A stretch of DNA of 34,388 bases from positions 1-34,388 of the forward strand of contig NZ_JAAVJD010000035.1 in the NCBI RefSeq assembly GCF_012033735.1, read 5' to 3'. Each line of letters opens with the position of its first letter. The first letter of the stretch is position 1. The notes below the pieces were generated by a model. The model saw nothing but the letters and a program-made list of their open reading frames with translations, searched no databases and was not told the origin of the DNA. Shown piece after piece: positions 26,013 through 33,637 of the stretch. The position numbers and the translations under genes are program-made. The DNA comes from Streptomyces lonarensis. Its GTDB lineage: Bacteria; Actinomycetota; Actinomycetes; Streptomycetales; Streptomycetaceae.

Positions 26013-26789
26013 TCAGGAGAAGAAGACCAGGTTGACCAGCGCGGCACCGCCCACGACGACGATCACCGTGCGCAGCAGCGTCGGCGGCAGCCGCCGGCCG
26101 ACCCGGGCCCCGACCAGCCCGCCGAGGGTCGCGCCGACCGCGACCAGCGCCACCACACCCCAGTCGACGTACTCCCACGCGACCAGCAGGAACACCGCTG
26201 CGGCGATCGCGTTCACCCCGGTGACCAGCAGGTTCTTGACCGCGTTCAGGGACTGCAGCGACTCGGCGGTGAGCAGGCCGAGCAACCCGACCAGCAGGAT
26301 GCCCTGTGCCGCGCCGAAGTACCCGCCGTACACGCCGAGGACGAAGACCCCCGCCGCGACCGCCGCTGTGCGGCGCCCGGACATGCCGTCCGCCGCCACG
26401 CCGCCACCGCGCCGTGCCGCCCGCCGCTGGACGGCCGGCCCCGCCACCACCATCACCAGGCCGAGGAGGATCAGGACCGGGACGACGGCCCGGAACGCCT
26501 CGGGCGGCAGCACCAGCAGCAGCACGGACCCGGTGACACCCCCCAGGGTGGCTGCGGGCAGCAGCACCCGCGCCAGGGACCGCTTCCCGGCCAGTTCCCG
26601 CCGGTAGCCGAAGACCCCGGAGAGGTTGCCGCCGACCAGGCCGATGTTGTTGGAGATGTTGGCCACCAGCGGCGGGTACCCGAAGAGCAGCAGCACCGGG
26701 AAGGTCACCAGGGTGCCCGACCCCACCACCACGTTGATCATGCCGGCCCAGAAACCGGCCGCCAGTACGGCCGCCCACTCCAGCACCAC
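26013..26789 (-). CDS. Sulfite exporter TauE/SafE family (TSUP) membrane protein
   Basis: A 258-residue inner-membrane transporter with about seven to eight hydrophobic segments. The typical first repeat is AAGFWAGMINVVVGSGTLVTFPVLLLFGYPP. The second is VFVLGVYGGYFGAAQGILLVGLLGLL. The inverted pair of Gly-rich GxxxGxxxGxG segments marks the family (PF01925). Members export or import sulfite, sulfoacetate or other small sulfur- and carbon-containing anions; the substrate here is unknown. The GTG at 26789 has a strong ribosome site (AGGGGAG). It is divergent from the second SpoIIE gene. Confidence 0.93.
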   Translation of the reverse strand: MVLEWAAVLAAGFWAGMINVVVGSGTLVTFPVLLLFGYPPLVANISNNIGLVGGNLSGVFGYRRELAGKRSLARVLLPAATLGGVTGSVLLLVLPPEAFRAVVPVLILLGLVMVVAGPAVQRRAARRGGGVAADGMSGRRTAAVAAGVFVLGVYGGYFGAAQGILLVGLLGLLTAESLQSLNAVKNLLVTGVNAIAAAVFLLVAWEYVDWGVVALVAVGATLGGLVGARVGRRLPPTLLRTVIVVVGGAALVNLVFFS

Positions 26790-27231
26790 GGTGCTCCCCT
26801 CTGCCGCCCGCCCCGTCCGGCGGCCCGGGCGTCACCGCCGCCGGGGGCGGCCCGGCCGGGCCGTCGAGATCTCGCCAACGGGGCGGGCAACCCTGGGCGC
26901 CCCGGCGGGCCTGCGCCGCTCGCGACCGGCCGCCCCGAGGATCGGCGAGGCACACTACCCCGTCCGCGGCGGACCCGGCCATGGCGAAAGAGCAGGTCCA
27001 GGCAGTGCCGCCCCGGTGCGCCGCCGCACCGGGGGCGCGAGGCGCCGGCCGTCGTGCGCCCCCGAGCCGAGCGGGGTCCGGGCGGTTCCGGTGATCTCAT
27101 CCCGGAGTCGGTCGTCCGTGGGCATTCCGCCCGGCTAGTCTGGGCCCGCCGCGTGCCACGCCCCTGTCCCCTGGCCGCAGACGTCCCTCCGCGTTCGGAG
27201 GGGCGCCCGACCCGGACGGGTGGGAGTCTCC
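26790..27231. other. Intergenic region between divergent genes
   Basis: This 442-base gap holds no convincing gene. It contains several GC dyads, the clearest being a perfect 10-base-pair hairpin at 27011-27034, and a weak -10-like TAGTCT at 27136-27141 without a matching -35. Promoters of both neighbours should lie here. Confidence 0.5.
27011..27034. repeat. Perfect hairpin in the intergenic gap
   Basis: CCCCGGTGCG and CGCACCGGGG pair perfectly around a four-base loop. No annotated gene ends here. It could end a small RNA or sit in a long leader. Confidence 0.45.
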
Positions 27232-29019
27232 TTGACCACAGCCAACAGCCGCGCCGACGAGATCGACACCTCCTGGCCGGCCCGTCTCCACAGCCTGTGG
27301 CTCTCGGCGCAGGACGTCGAGAACGTCGAGGAGATGGCGCGGCACGTCTACGCCGCGATGCTCGCCGAGGACGAGGTACTGGCCGTCACCGGCAGCCGCT
27401 GGGAGGGCGACCGGCTCCGCTACCTCCGCGTCGCCACCACCACGCAGTCCACCACGACCACCACCGCCGCGGCCGGGACCGCCGCCGGGCGACCGGTCCC
27501 GCCGCCGGAGCCCGGCAGGGCCGTCGGCCGCCCCGTCGTTCACCACCACGACCTGGAGGCGGGGGCCGAGGGCTTCGCTCCCGAGGGGCGCGCGCTGGCG
27601 GATGCCGGCGCCCGCTATGCGCTGGAGTCGCGGTTCCGGCTCGGCGAGGACGACTGGGCGTCGTTCTCGGTCGGGCTGGCGGAGCCGCCCGGCGACCCCG
27701 CCGCGCTCACATCCCGGCTCGTGCAGCTCTCCGAGGTGCTGGTGGTCAGCAACCGCCGCATCGTGGAGGCGCGCGACCACGAGCGGCGGCTCATCGAGGA
27801 CGCGTTCCTCGCCGAGGCGTCGCTGCAGATGGACGCCAGCCTGGATGTCCAGGAGACCCTGGCCCGCGTGGCGCGCCTCGCTGTCCCGGCCGTCGCCGAG
27901 GGGTGCGCGGTGCACCTCTTCGCCGACCTCGGCGGACTGGCCCCCGTTGCCTCCGCCCACGTCGCCGCCGACGCCCAGCCCTGGCTCGCCGACCTGGCCC
28001 GCGACGACCCGTGGTTCGCCGACCTCGTCGACCGGGCCGTCCGCAGCGGCGAGTGCGTCGTGCTCAGCGGCGAGGAACTCGACGGCGCGCCGTTCGGCCC
28101 CCACACCGACGGCCCCGGGCAGCCCGTCCACGCGGTGAGCGTCAGCCCGCTGCGGGCGCGCGGCAAAGCGCTCGGCACGCTCACCTTCATCTACCACCGG
28201 GGTGAGGAGGCTGTGGCCGGCACCAGGCTGCTGGACAACCTCGCCCGGCGTGCCGCGCTCGCCATCGACACCACCACCGCCTACGAGCAGCGCCGCCGCC
28301 ACGTCGAGCAGCTGCAACGGCACCTCCTGCCGAACGCGCTGCCGGTCTGGCCGGCCGCCGACCTCGACGCCGCCTACGAGGTCGCGGACGACTCGCTGGA
28401 GGTGGGCGGGGACTTCTACGACGCCGTCGTCGACCGTGAGGGCCGGCTGGCGGTGGTGATCGGCGACGTCTGCGGCCGCGGCGCCGAGGCCGCCGCGCTG
28501 ACCGGGCTGGCCCGCCACACGCTGCGCACTCTCCTGGAGGACGGCGTACTGCCGGAGCTGGCCCTGCAGCGGCTGAACACGATGCTGCTCGACCAGGGCA
28601 CCACGCGGTTCGTCACCGCGCTGGTCGCCGTGCTCGCGCCCGACGGAGGCGGTGGCTGCCAGGCGCGGTTGGCAGCCGCCGGCCACCCCTCGCCGCTGGT
28701 GCGCCGCCGCGACGGACTGGTCGAGGAGGTCAGGGTCGCCGGGCTCTTCCTCGGCGTCCTGCCCGACACCGATCTCCAACCCACCTCGCTGCGGCTCGGA
28801 CCGGGGGACTCCCTGGTCATGTTCACCGACGGACTGACGGAGGCGCGCTCCGCCAGCGGCGTATTCTTCGAGGAGCACCTCCCCGAGGTCGTCCGCGACT
28901 GCGTCGTCGAGGAACCCGAGACCGCGGCGGGCCTGGTGGCCCGGATGTCCGCGTTCCGGGCGACGGGGAGTGACGACACCGCGGTGCTCATCGCGCATGT
29001 GAAAGGGGCCGCAGGGTGA
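27232..29019 (+). CDS. SpoIIE/RsbU-type PP2C phosphatase with GAF domain
   Basis: A 595-residue serine phosphatase. The N-terminal ~190 residues match no domain I recognise and contain a Thr-rich low-complexity run near residue 70-85. A GAF domain spans about 200-345, and the SpoIIE phosphatase about 365-590. Metal-site motifs are VGGDFYD, IGDVCGRGAEA, MFTDGL and GSDDTAVL. It has no ATPase domain, unlike the other phosphatase in the window. The TTG at 27232 is preferred since GGGAG lies six bases before it; GTG 27220 is possible. Its stop overlaps the start of the receiver gene (GTGA), indicating a two-gene operon in which the receiver may control the phosphatase. Confidence 0.88.
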   Translation: MTTANSRADEIDTSWPARLHSLWLSAQDVENVEEMARHVYAAMLAEDEVLAVTGSRWEGDRLRYLRVATTTQSTTTTTAAAGTAAGRPVPPPEPGRAVGRPVVHHHDLEAGAEGFAPEGRALADAGARYALESRFRLGEDDWASFSVGLAEPPGDPAALTSRLVQLSEVLVVSNRRIVEARDHERRLIEDAFLAEASLQMDASLDVQETLARVARLAVPAVAEGCAVHLFADLGGLAPVASAHVAADAQPWLADLARDDPWFADLVDRAVRSGECVVLSGEELDGAPFGPHTDGPGQPVHAVSVSPLRARGKALGTLTFIYHRGEEAVAGTRLLDNLARRAALAIDTTTAYEQRRRHVEQLQRHLLPNALPVWPAADLDAAYEVADDSLEVGGDFYDAVVDREGRLAVVIGDVCGRGAEAAALTGLARHTLRTLLEDGVLPELALQRLNTMLLDQGTTRFVTALVAVLAPDGGGGCQARLAAAGHPSPLVRRRDGLVEEVRVAGLFLGVLPDTDLQPTSLRLGPGDSLVMFTDGLTEARSASGVFFEEHLPEVVRDCVVEEPETAAGLVARMSAFRATGSDDTAVLIAHVKGAAG

Positions 29020-29495
29020 CCACGGACCGGGGACGCCGGATCGACCTGAGCAGCGTTCTGGTGGTGGAGGACAACCTGGAGGACGCCGAGGCCATCGAGC
29101 GGGCGCTGCGCCACACGCACCCCGAGCTGCGACCGGAGTTCACCACCCGCGGCGACGGCCTGGTGGAGCAACTTCTGGACCGCGAGGCGCTGCCCGGCCT
29201 CGTCCTGCTCGACCTCAACATGCCGGGGCTGGACGGCCACGGCGTCCTCACCGAGCTGCGGGCGCGCCCCGAACTCGACGACGTCACCGTCGTCGTCTTC
29301 ACCTCGTCGACCTCCCCGGCGGAGGTGGACGCCTGCTACGCGGCCGGCGCCGACAGCTACGTCTACAAGCCGGTCAACTTCACGCTCTTCCGCACGGTGC
29401 TGAAGGGCGCGATCGACTACTGGCAGGCGTCGCGCTCCGCGACCTCCCACGGGCCGCCTCCGCCGGTACCCCGCCAGCAGTCCTCCGACGCCTGA
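29016..29495 (+). CDS. Single-domain response regulator (CheY/Rcp1-like)
   Basis: A 159-residue protein that is only a receiver domain plus a disordered ~25-residue tail. The acidic pair is in VLVVEDNLEDAE (Glu18/Asp19), the phosphoacceptor Asp66 in LVLLDLNMPGLDG, the switch Thr in VVVFTSSTSP and the conserved Lys in YVYKPVNF. The EDNLEDAEAIERAL start and the KPVNFTLF end are typical of Rcp1-type partners of phytochrome-like kinases. It overlaps the upstream phosphatase by four bases. The bacteriophytochrome kinase encoded 1 kb away is a candidate partner; this is inference. Confidence 0.92.
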   Translation: MTTDRGRRIDLSSVLVVEDNLEDAEAIERALRHTHPELRPEFTTRGDGLVEQLLDREALPGLVLLDLNMPGLDGHGVLTELRARPELDDVTVVVFTSSTSPAEVDACYAAGADSYVYKPVNFTLFRTVLKGAIDYWQASRSATSHGPPPPVPRQQSSDA

Positions 29496-29496
29496 C

Positions 29497-29541
29497 CCCG
29501 CCCCGACCCGGCCCGGAGCGATCCCGCCCCGACCCGGCCCG
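29497..29541. repeat. 19-base direct repeat after the receiver gene
   Basis: CCCGCCCCGACCCGGCCCG occurs at 29497-29515 and again at 29523-29541. A later GGGCGGGGCGGGG could pair with parts of it and form a terminator. Confidence 0.7.
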
Positions 29542-29604
29542 CGACGACGATCCGGGCGGGGCGGGGCCCTCCCGGAGCCGCCCGCCCCCGCCTACCATCG
29601 GCTG

Positions 29605-30279
29605 ATGACCGCAACCCTGGTGATCCTGCCCAGCGTGCTGCTCGGCGCCCGCCCCTACCGGCCGCTGGCCGAGCGGTTCGGCGCGCGCGGGCGGGTGGCG
29701 ACGGTGGCCGACACCGCGGACGCGACCACCCCGTCGGCGGTCGCCGAGCGGTACCGGCGGGCGGCCCCCGACGCTCCCGTCACCTGGGTCGCCCACAGCA
29801 ACGCCGGGATGTACCTCCCGCAGCTGCTCCACGACCGGCCCGGCGACGCGGGAGTCCTGCTGGACGCGACCGTCCCCGGTGCGCCGCCCCACGTCTCGGC
29901 CGACGGGGAGTGGCTGGCCACCCTGACCGGGCTGGCCGACGGCGACGGCGTGCTGCCGCCCTGGGCGGAGTGGTGGGGGACGGAACAGATCGAGGAGCTG
30001 GTTCCGGATCAGGCGCTGATGCCGCTGCTGACCGACGGCGCGCCCCGGCTGCCGGTCGGCTACTTCACCGCGGCGGTGGCCGTCCCCGCGGCCTGGCAGG
30101 GCGCCCCGCTGGGCTACGTCGCGTACGACGGCCCCTACACCGGCGTCCGCGACGCGATGGCGGAGGAGGGACGCCCCACCCGCCACGTGACGGGCGGTCA
30201 CCTCGCGCTGCTGGTCGATCCGGAGCCGACGGTGGACGCCGTCCTCGCCGTGGAGGAACAACTCCTCCGCAGGCGGTGA
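29605..30279 (+). CDS. Alpha/beta hydrolase
   Basis: A 224-residue alpha/beta-hydrolase-fold protein. The nucleophile elbow is AHSNAG (Ser about residue 65), with the first Gly replaced by Ala, as happens in related families. The catalytic His lies in TGGHLALLVDP near the C-terminus, followed by the usual last helix. There is no signal peptide. The ATG at 29605 begins the first strand (TATLVILPSVLLG). No ribosome site is seen and TACCAT lies seven bases upstream, so a leaderless transcript is possible. It is convergent with the phytochrome gene. The substrate is unknown. Confidence 0.85.
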   Translation: MTATLVILPSVLLGARPYRPLAERFGARGRVATVADTADATTPSAVAERYRRAAPDAPVTWVAHSNAGMYLPQLLHDRPGDAGVLLDATVPGAPPHVSADGEWLATLTGLADGDGVLPPWAEWWGTEQIEELVPDQALMPLLTDGAPRLPVGYFTAAVAVPAAWQGAPLGYVAYDGPYTGVRDAMAEEGRPTRHVTGGHLALLVDPEPTVDAVLAVEEQLLRRR

Positions 30280-30288
30280 ACCGCTCCG

Positions 30289-30313
30289 CCGCCGCTCCGT
30301 CACCGCGCGGCGG
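30289..30313. terminator. Weak hairpin between convergent genes
   Basis: CCGCCGC and GCGGCGG form a seven-base-pair stem with an 11-base loop between the hydrolase and the phytochrome kinase gene. It is a plausible shared terminator, but weak. Confidence 0.35.
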
Positions 30314-30333
30314 GACGGCTGCGGCCGCATGCG

Positions 30334-32682
30334 TCAGGGCAGGCCGTCGCCGGGGGCGCCGTCGGCCGCCTGCCGTCCGGACACCCCGAGCGTGAAGCTG
30401 AAGGCGCTGCCGCGGCCCGGTTCGCTCTCCAACCAGATGCGCCCGCCGTGCCGCTCCACGACCCGCTTGACCACCGCGAGGCCCACTCCGGACCCTCCGC
30501 CGTGCTCGTTGGGCCCGTGCAGCCGCCGGAACAGGTCGAACACCTCCCCCTGGAGGGCGGGAGCTATCCCGATGCCGTTGTCCCGCACCGTCACCACCGT
30601 CTCGAACACCTCGGCACCGTTGCCCGGGGCCGGCCACCGGCGGCCGGAGACCTCGACCCAGCGCTCGCCGGCGTCGCGGGCGGAGTACTTCGCCGCGTTG
30701 ACCAGCAAATTGACCAGGATCTCGTAGAGCCGGTCCGGGTCGGCGGTCAGCACCGGCAGCTCTCCCCGCCGCACGGTCACCCGCTCCTCCGCGAGTCGCG
30801 CGCCCGCCACCTCCAACGCCGAGTCCAGCACCTGTCCCAGTTCCACCTCGCGCACCCGCAGCCCGGCGCGCCCCAGTCGGGAGTAGTGCAGCAGCGAGTT
30901 CAGCAACTCGTCCATCCGGCCGGCCAGCCGCTGCATCGTCAGCAGCCGCCGCCGGGTGGTCTCGTCCAGCCCCGCCGCAGCGTCCTCGATGGTGAAGGTC
31001 ACGGCGTTGGAGATGCCGCGCAGCGGCTCCTTCAGGTCGTGGGCGGCGGCGTGGGCGAAACCGTCCAGGTCGAGGTTGGTCATGCGCAACTGGTCGTTGA
31101 GCGCGCCCACCGCGTCGGCGTGCCGCAGCACCAGCCCGGTGAGCAGCCGCCACAGCTCACGGGCGGCCGCCCGGTCGGTGACGGTCCACTCCAGGCTCCG
31201 GCCCCGCATCATGGCGGCGAACACCGCACCCGACCCGCGCGGGGTCAGGCGCTCGCCGCCGGCACCCACCCGGACCGGGACGGCGGGGTCGGCCGCCCAG
31301 CGTCGCGGCACCGGCCGCTCCCGGCGGCACCAGGCGAGGAAGTCGCCGGAGCGGCTCAACGGCAGGAGCAGGACGCCCGCCGGGCCCGTCACGGACTTCT
31401 GCGCGCCGAACGCGGCCTCCTCGCCGTCGCTCTCGGCGAGCCGGTCCGTCTCCCACACGGTGCCCGGCGGGAGCAGCGCGGCGCGACTGCCGAGGGCACG
31501 GACCAGCCCCGGCGCGAAGGCGTCACCGCTGCCGGAGACCCGGCCGCCCCGGCACAGCACCACCCCGTCGGCGGCCAGCAGCTCGGCCACCGCCGCGCCG
31601 TTCCCGGCGACGCTCTCCTCCAGGCCGTCCTCCAGCAGCTGCGCCACCCGCGCCGCGCGCGTCCCGGACTCCGCGATGGCGTCGGCCCGCTCCCGCTCCT
31701 CGATCGCGGCCAGTTGCAGGGAGAACGCCGCTCCGAACATCTCGCAGGCGGAGCGGACCTCCGGGGTGGGGCGCAGCGGGCGCTCGCCGTGGCAGGCGAT
31801 GAGCCCCCACAGACTGCCCTCCCGGAGCACGGAGACCGACATCGAGGAACGGACCCCGATGTTGCGGAGGTACTCCAGGTGGAACCCGGAGACCGTGCGC
31901 AGCGCCGCCAGTGAGAGGTCCAGCGGGGCGCCCGTCTCCGGCCGGACCGGTGGCACCAGGCCGACCGTCCCGTCCAGTGCGTCGCCGATCACCCGTATCC
32001 AGTTGTCCCGGTACAGCCGCCGGGCCTGCGGGGGGACGTCGGTCGCGGGGAACCACAACCCCCGCCAGGGCTCCCAGCCACTGGTCAGATCCTCGGCCAC
32101 CACCTCGCCGGGGCCCGCCTCGCCGTCGAACCGGTAGACCATCACCCGGTCGTACCCGGTCAGCGCCCGCACCTCGCGCGCCGCGACCTCGCAGGCGTCG
32201 GCGACGGTCGCGGCCGAGCGCAGTCGCGCGAGGGCCCGCCGGATGCCGGTGTAGAAGGTTCCGAAGGCCGGAGCCTCATCCTGGCGCGGCTCGAACTCGA
32301 GGACGAGAAGACCGTCCCGGCGGTGGGCGGAGACGTCCACGTGCCGCTGCGCCCCCGCGCCGCCGATCGGCACGGGGAAGGTGACGGGCGCCGGGTCGTC
32401 ACCGGCGGTGCCGCCCAGCGCCTCGTCCAGTTCGGCCTGTTCCAGGACCCGGGTGGCGTGGGCCCCCACCAGTTCCTCGGGCGCCACCCCCAGCAGCTCA
32501 CCGGTGTTGGCCGCGGCGACGGCGACCAGGCCGCTCTCCGGATCGACGGCGACCAGCGTGCCGTGCGACTGCACACCGCCGAGGAGGTGGATCGGTTCCC
32601 GGACGCACTCGGAGAGGTCGAACCCGCCCGGGACCTCGGCTTCCGCCGCCCGCGCCCGCTCCGTCAACCACCGGTCCACCAT
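30334..32682 (-). CDS. Bacteriophytochrome sensor histidine kinase
   Basis: A 782-residue red/far-red photoreceptor kinase. Domain order is PAS (about 15-135), GAF (145-325), PHY (335-515) and histidine kinase (530-780). The biliverdin-attachment Cys26 lies in SECVREPIHLLGG, equivalent to Cys24 of the Deinococcus protein. Chromophore-pocket residues are Asp215 in PATDVP, His268 in GFHLEYLRN and His298 in LIACHG. The PHY tongue has a partly altered PRxSF motif (PRGSG). Kinase motifs are His548 in AAHDLKEPLRG, NLLVNAAKYS, VRDNGIGIAP and GSGVGLAVVK. ATG 32682 has GGAGGG nine bases upstream; ATG 32745 is less likely. It is divergent from a LuxR-type regulator. No heme oxygenase gene is present in the window. 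Confidence 0.94.
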   Translation of the reverse strand: MVDRWLTERARAAEAEVPGGFDLSECVREPIHLLGGVQSHGTLVAVDPESGLVAVAAANTGELLGVAPEELVGAHATRVLEQAELDEALGGTAGDDPAPVTFPVPIGGAGAQRHVDVSAHRRDGLLVLEFEPRQDEAPAFGTFYTGIRRALARLRSAATVADACEVAAREVRALTGYDRVMVYRFDGEAGPGEVVAEDLTSGWEPWRGLWFPATDVPPQARRLYRDNWIRVIGDALDGTVGLVPPVRPETGAPLDLSLAALRTVSGFHLEYLRNIGVRSSMSVSVLREGSLWGLIACHGERPLRPTPEVRSACEMFGAAFSLQLAAIEERERADAIAESGTRAARVAQLLEDGLEESVAGNGAAVAELLAADGVVLCRGGRVSGSGDAFAPGLVRALGSRAALLPPGTVWETDRLAESDGEEAAFGAQKSVTGPAGVLLLPLSRSGDFLAWCRRERPVPRRWAADPAVPVRVGAGGERLTPRGSGAVFAAMMRGRSLEWTVTDRAAARELWRLLTGLVLRHADAVGALNDQLRMTNLDLDGFAHAAAHDLKEPLRGISNAVTFTIEDAAAGLDETTRRRLLTMQRLAGRMDELLNSLLHYSRLGRAGLRVREVELGQVLDSALEVAGARLAEERVTVRRGELPVLTADPDRLYEILVNLLVNAAKYSARDAGERWVEVSGRRWPAPGNGAEVFETVVTVRDNGIGIAPALQGEVFDLFRRLHGPNEHGGGSGVGLAVVKRVVERHGGRIWLESEPGRGSAFSFTLGVSGRQAADGAPGDGLP

Positions 32683-32885
32683 CGCGCCCCGCCCTCCGCC
32701 CGCGGCGCCCGATGTATCCGGGCGCTCGTACCTCTCGTGCGCCATCCTCCCACCGCGCGCGCCCCGCCGTACCGCCGCAGGAGTGCGACCGGCGCCGACA
32801 GCCACGGTGCACCGCCCGCACGCACAGCGCACGCGCGGGCGCGAAGAGCGCACACAACGGCACCGCCCGCCCCCGATAGCGCTGT

Positions 32886-32896
32886 CACGAATCGTG
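32886..32896. promoter_or_regulatory. Dyad between kinase and regulator genes
   Basis: CACGA and TCGTG are exact inverted repeats around one A in the 287-base divergent region. It could be an operator for the neighbouring LuxR-type regulator. The site is short, so chance is possible. Confidence 0.3.
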
Positions 32897-32969
32897 GTAT
32901 GCGCCTCACGTTCGGCAATGCTCGCGCACAATCGCCTACGGGATCTGTCCGTGCGTTCCCGGGGGAGAG

Positions 32970-33590
32970 ATGAGATCGGCTGTGACCACTGTGCTTGTCG
33001 TCCACGACGTCGTCCTGTGGCGAAAGGCGCTGCGCTGCCTGCTGCACCACGCCGGCGACTCCCTGAACGTGCTGAGCTGCGGCCGCGAGGAACTCCGCCG
33101 GGCCGCCTGCGACGAACGCCCGGAGGTGTACGTGCTGGACCTCGACTGTCCGGGTTCCCCGAGTCTGCTGGAGGAACTGGGCGCCGCTCGCCGCTCCGCC
33201 CCGGACGGCGGCCATCTCGTCGTCCTCGGCCGGGGCGACCGCCCCGGCGCGCTGCGCACCGCCGCCGGGGCGGGGGCGCGCGGCTACGTCGACAAGTACG
33301 GCGGCACCGACGACCTCCCCGCGGTCGTCCGCAAGGTCGCGGACGGCGGGCGGTACATCGACGAGTCGCTGGCGTTCGGGCTGCTCCAGGCGAACGAGAT
33401 ACCGCTCTCCGGGCGGGAGCTGGACGTGTTGTCGCTCGCGGCGCAGGGCGACTCCGTCGCCTGCATCGCGCGTCGCCTCAACCTCACCAGCGGAACCGTG
33501 CGGAACTACCTGGCGGCGGCGGTGCGCAAGAGCGGAGGCCGTAACCGCTCGCACGCCATACGCCTCGCCAACGAGGCGGGCTGGATCTGA
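32970..33590 (+). CDS. LuxR/NarL-type response regulator with atypical receiver
   Basis: A 206-residue protein with an N-terminal receiver and a C-terminal LuxR helix-turn-helix (about 145-200: LSGRELDVLSLAAQGDSVAC and TSGTVRNYLAAAVRKSG). The phosphoacceptor Asp57 (VLDLDCPG) and Lys109 are present. The usual acidic pair is His-Asp (VVHDVVL) and the switch Thr/Ser position reads LGRGD, so phosphorylation may be weak or absent. The C-terminal domain resembles DesR-type regulators. ATG 32970 directly follows GGGGGAGAG; GTG 32982 is an alternative. It is divergent from the phytochrome kinase and is its most likely partner by position. Confidence 0.88.
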   Translation: MRSAVTTVLVVHDVVLWRKALRCLLHHAGDSLNVLSCGREELRRAACDERPEVYVLDLDCPGSPSLLEELGAARRSAPDGGHLVVLGRGDRPGALRTAAGAGARGYVDKYGGTDDLPAVVRKVADGGRYIDESLAFGLLQANEIPLSGRELDVLSLAAQGDSVACIARRLNLTSGTVRNYLAAAVRKSGGRNRSHAIRLANEAGWI

Positions 33591-33637
33591 CCCGCGGTCC
33601 GTGCCACGCGCAGCCCGCGGCCACCGGCCGCCGCGCC

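Noticed and set aside
27136..27141. TAGTCT as -10 of the second phosphatase gene
   Set aside because: No recognisable -35 element lies at the right distance, so it was not listed as a promoter.
33617..33631. Hairpin between the LuxR-type regulator and the ABC exporter
   Set aside because: GCGGCC/GGCCGC gives only six base pairs with a three-base loop, expected by chance at this GC content.
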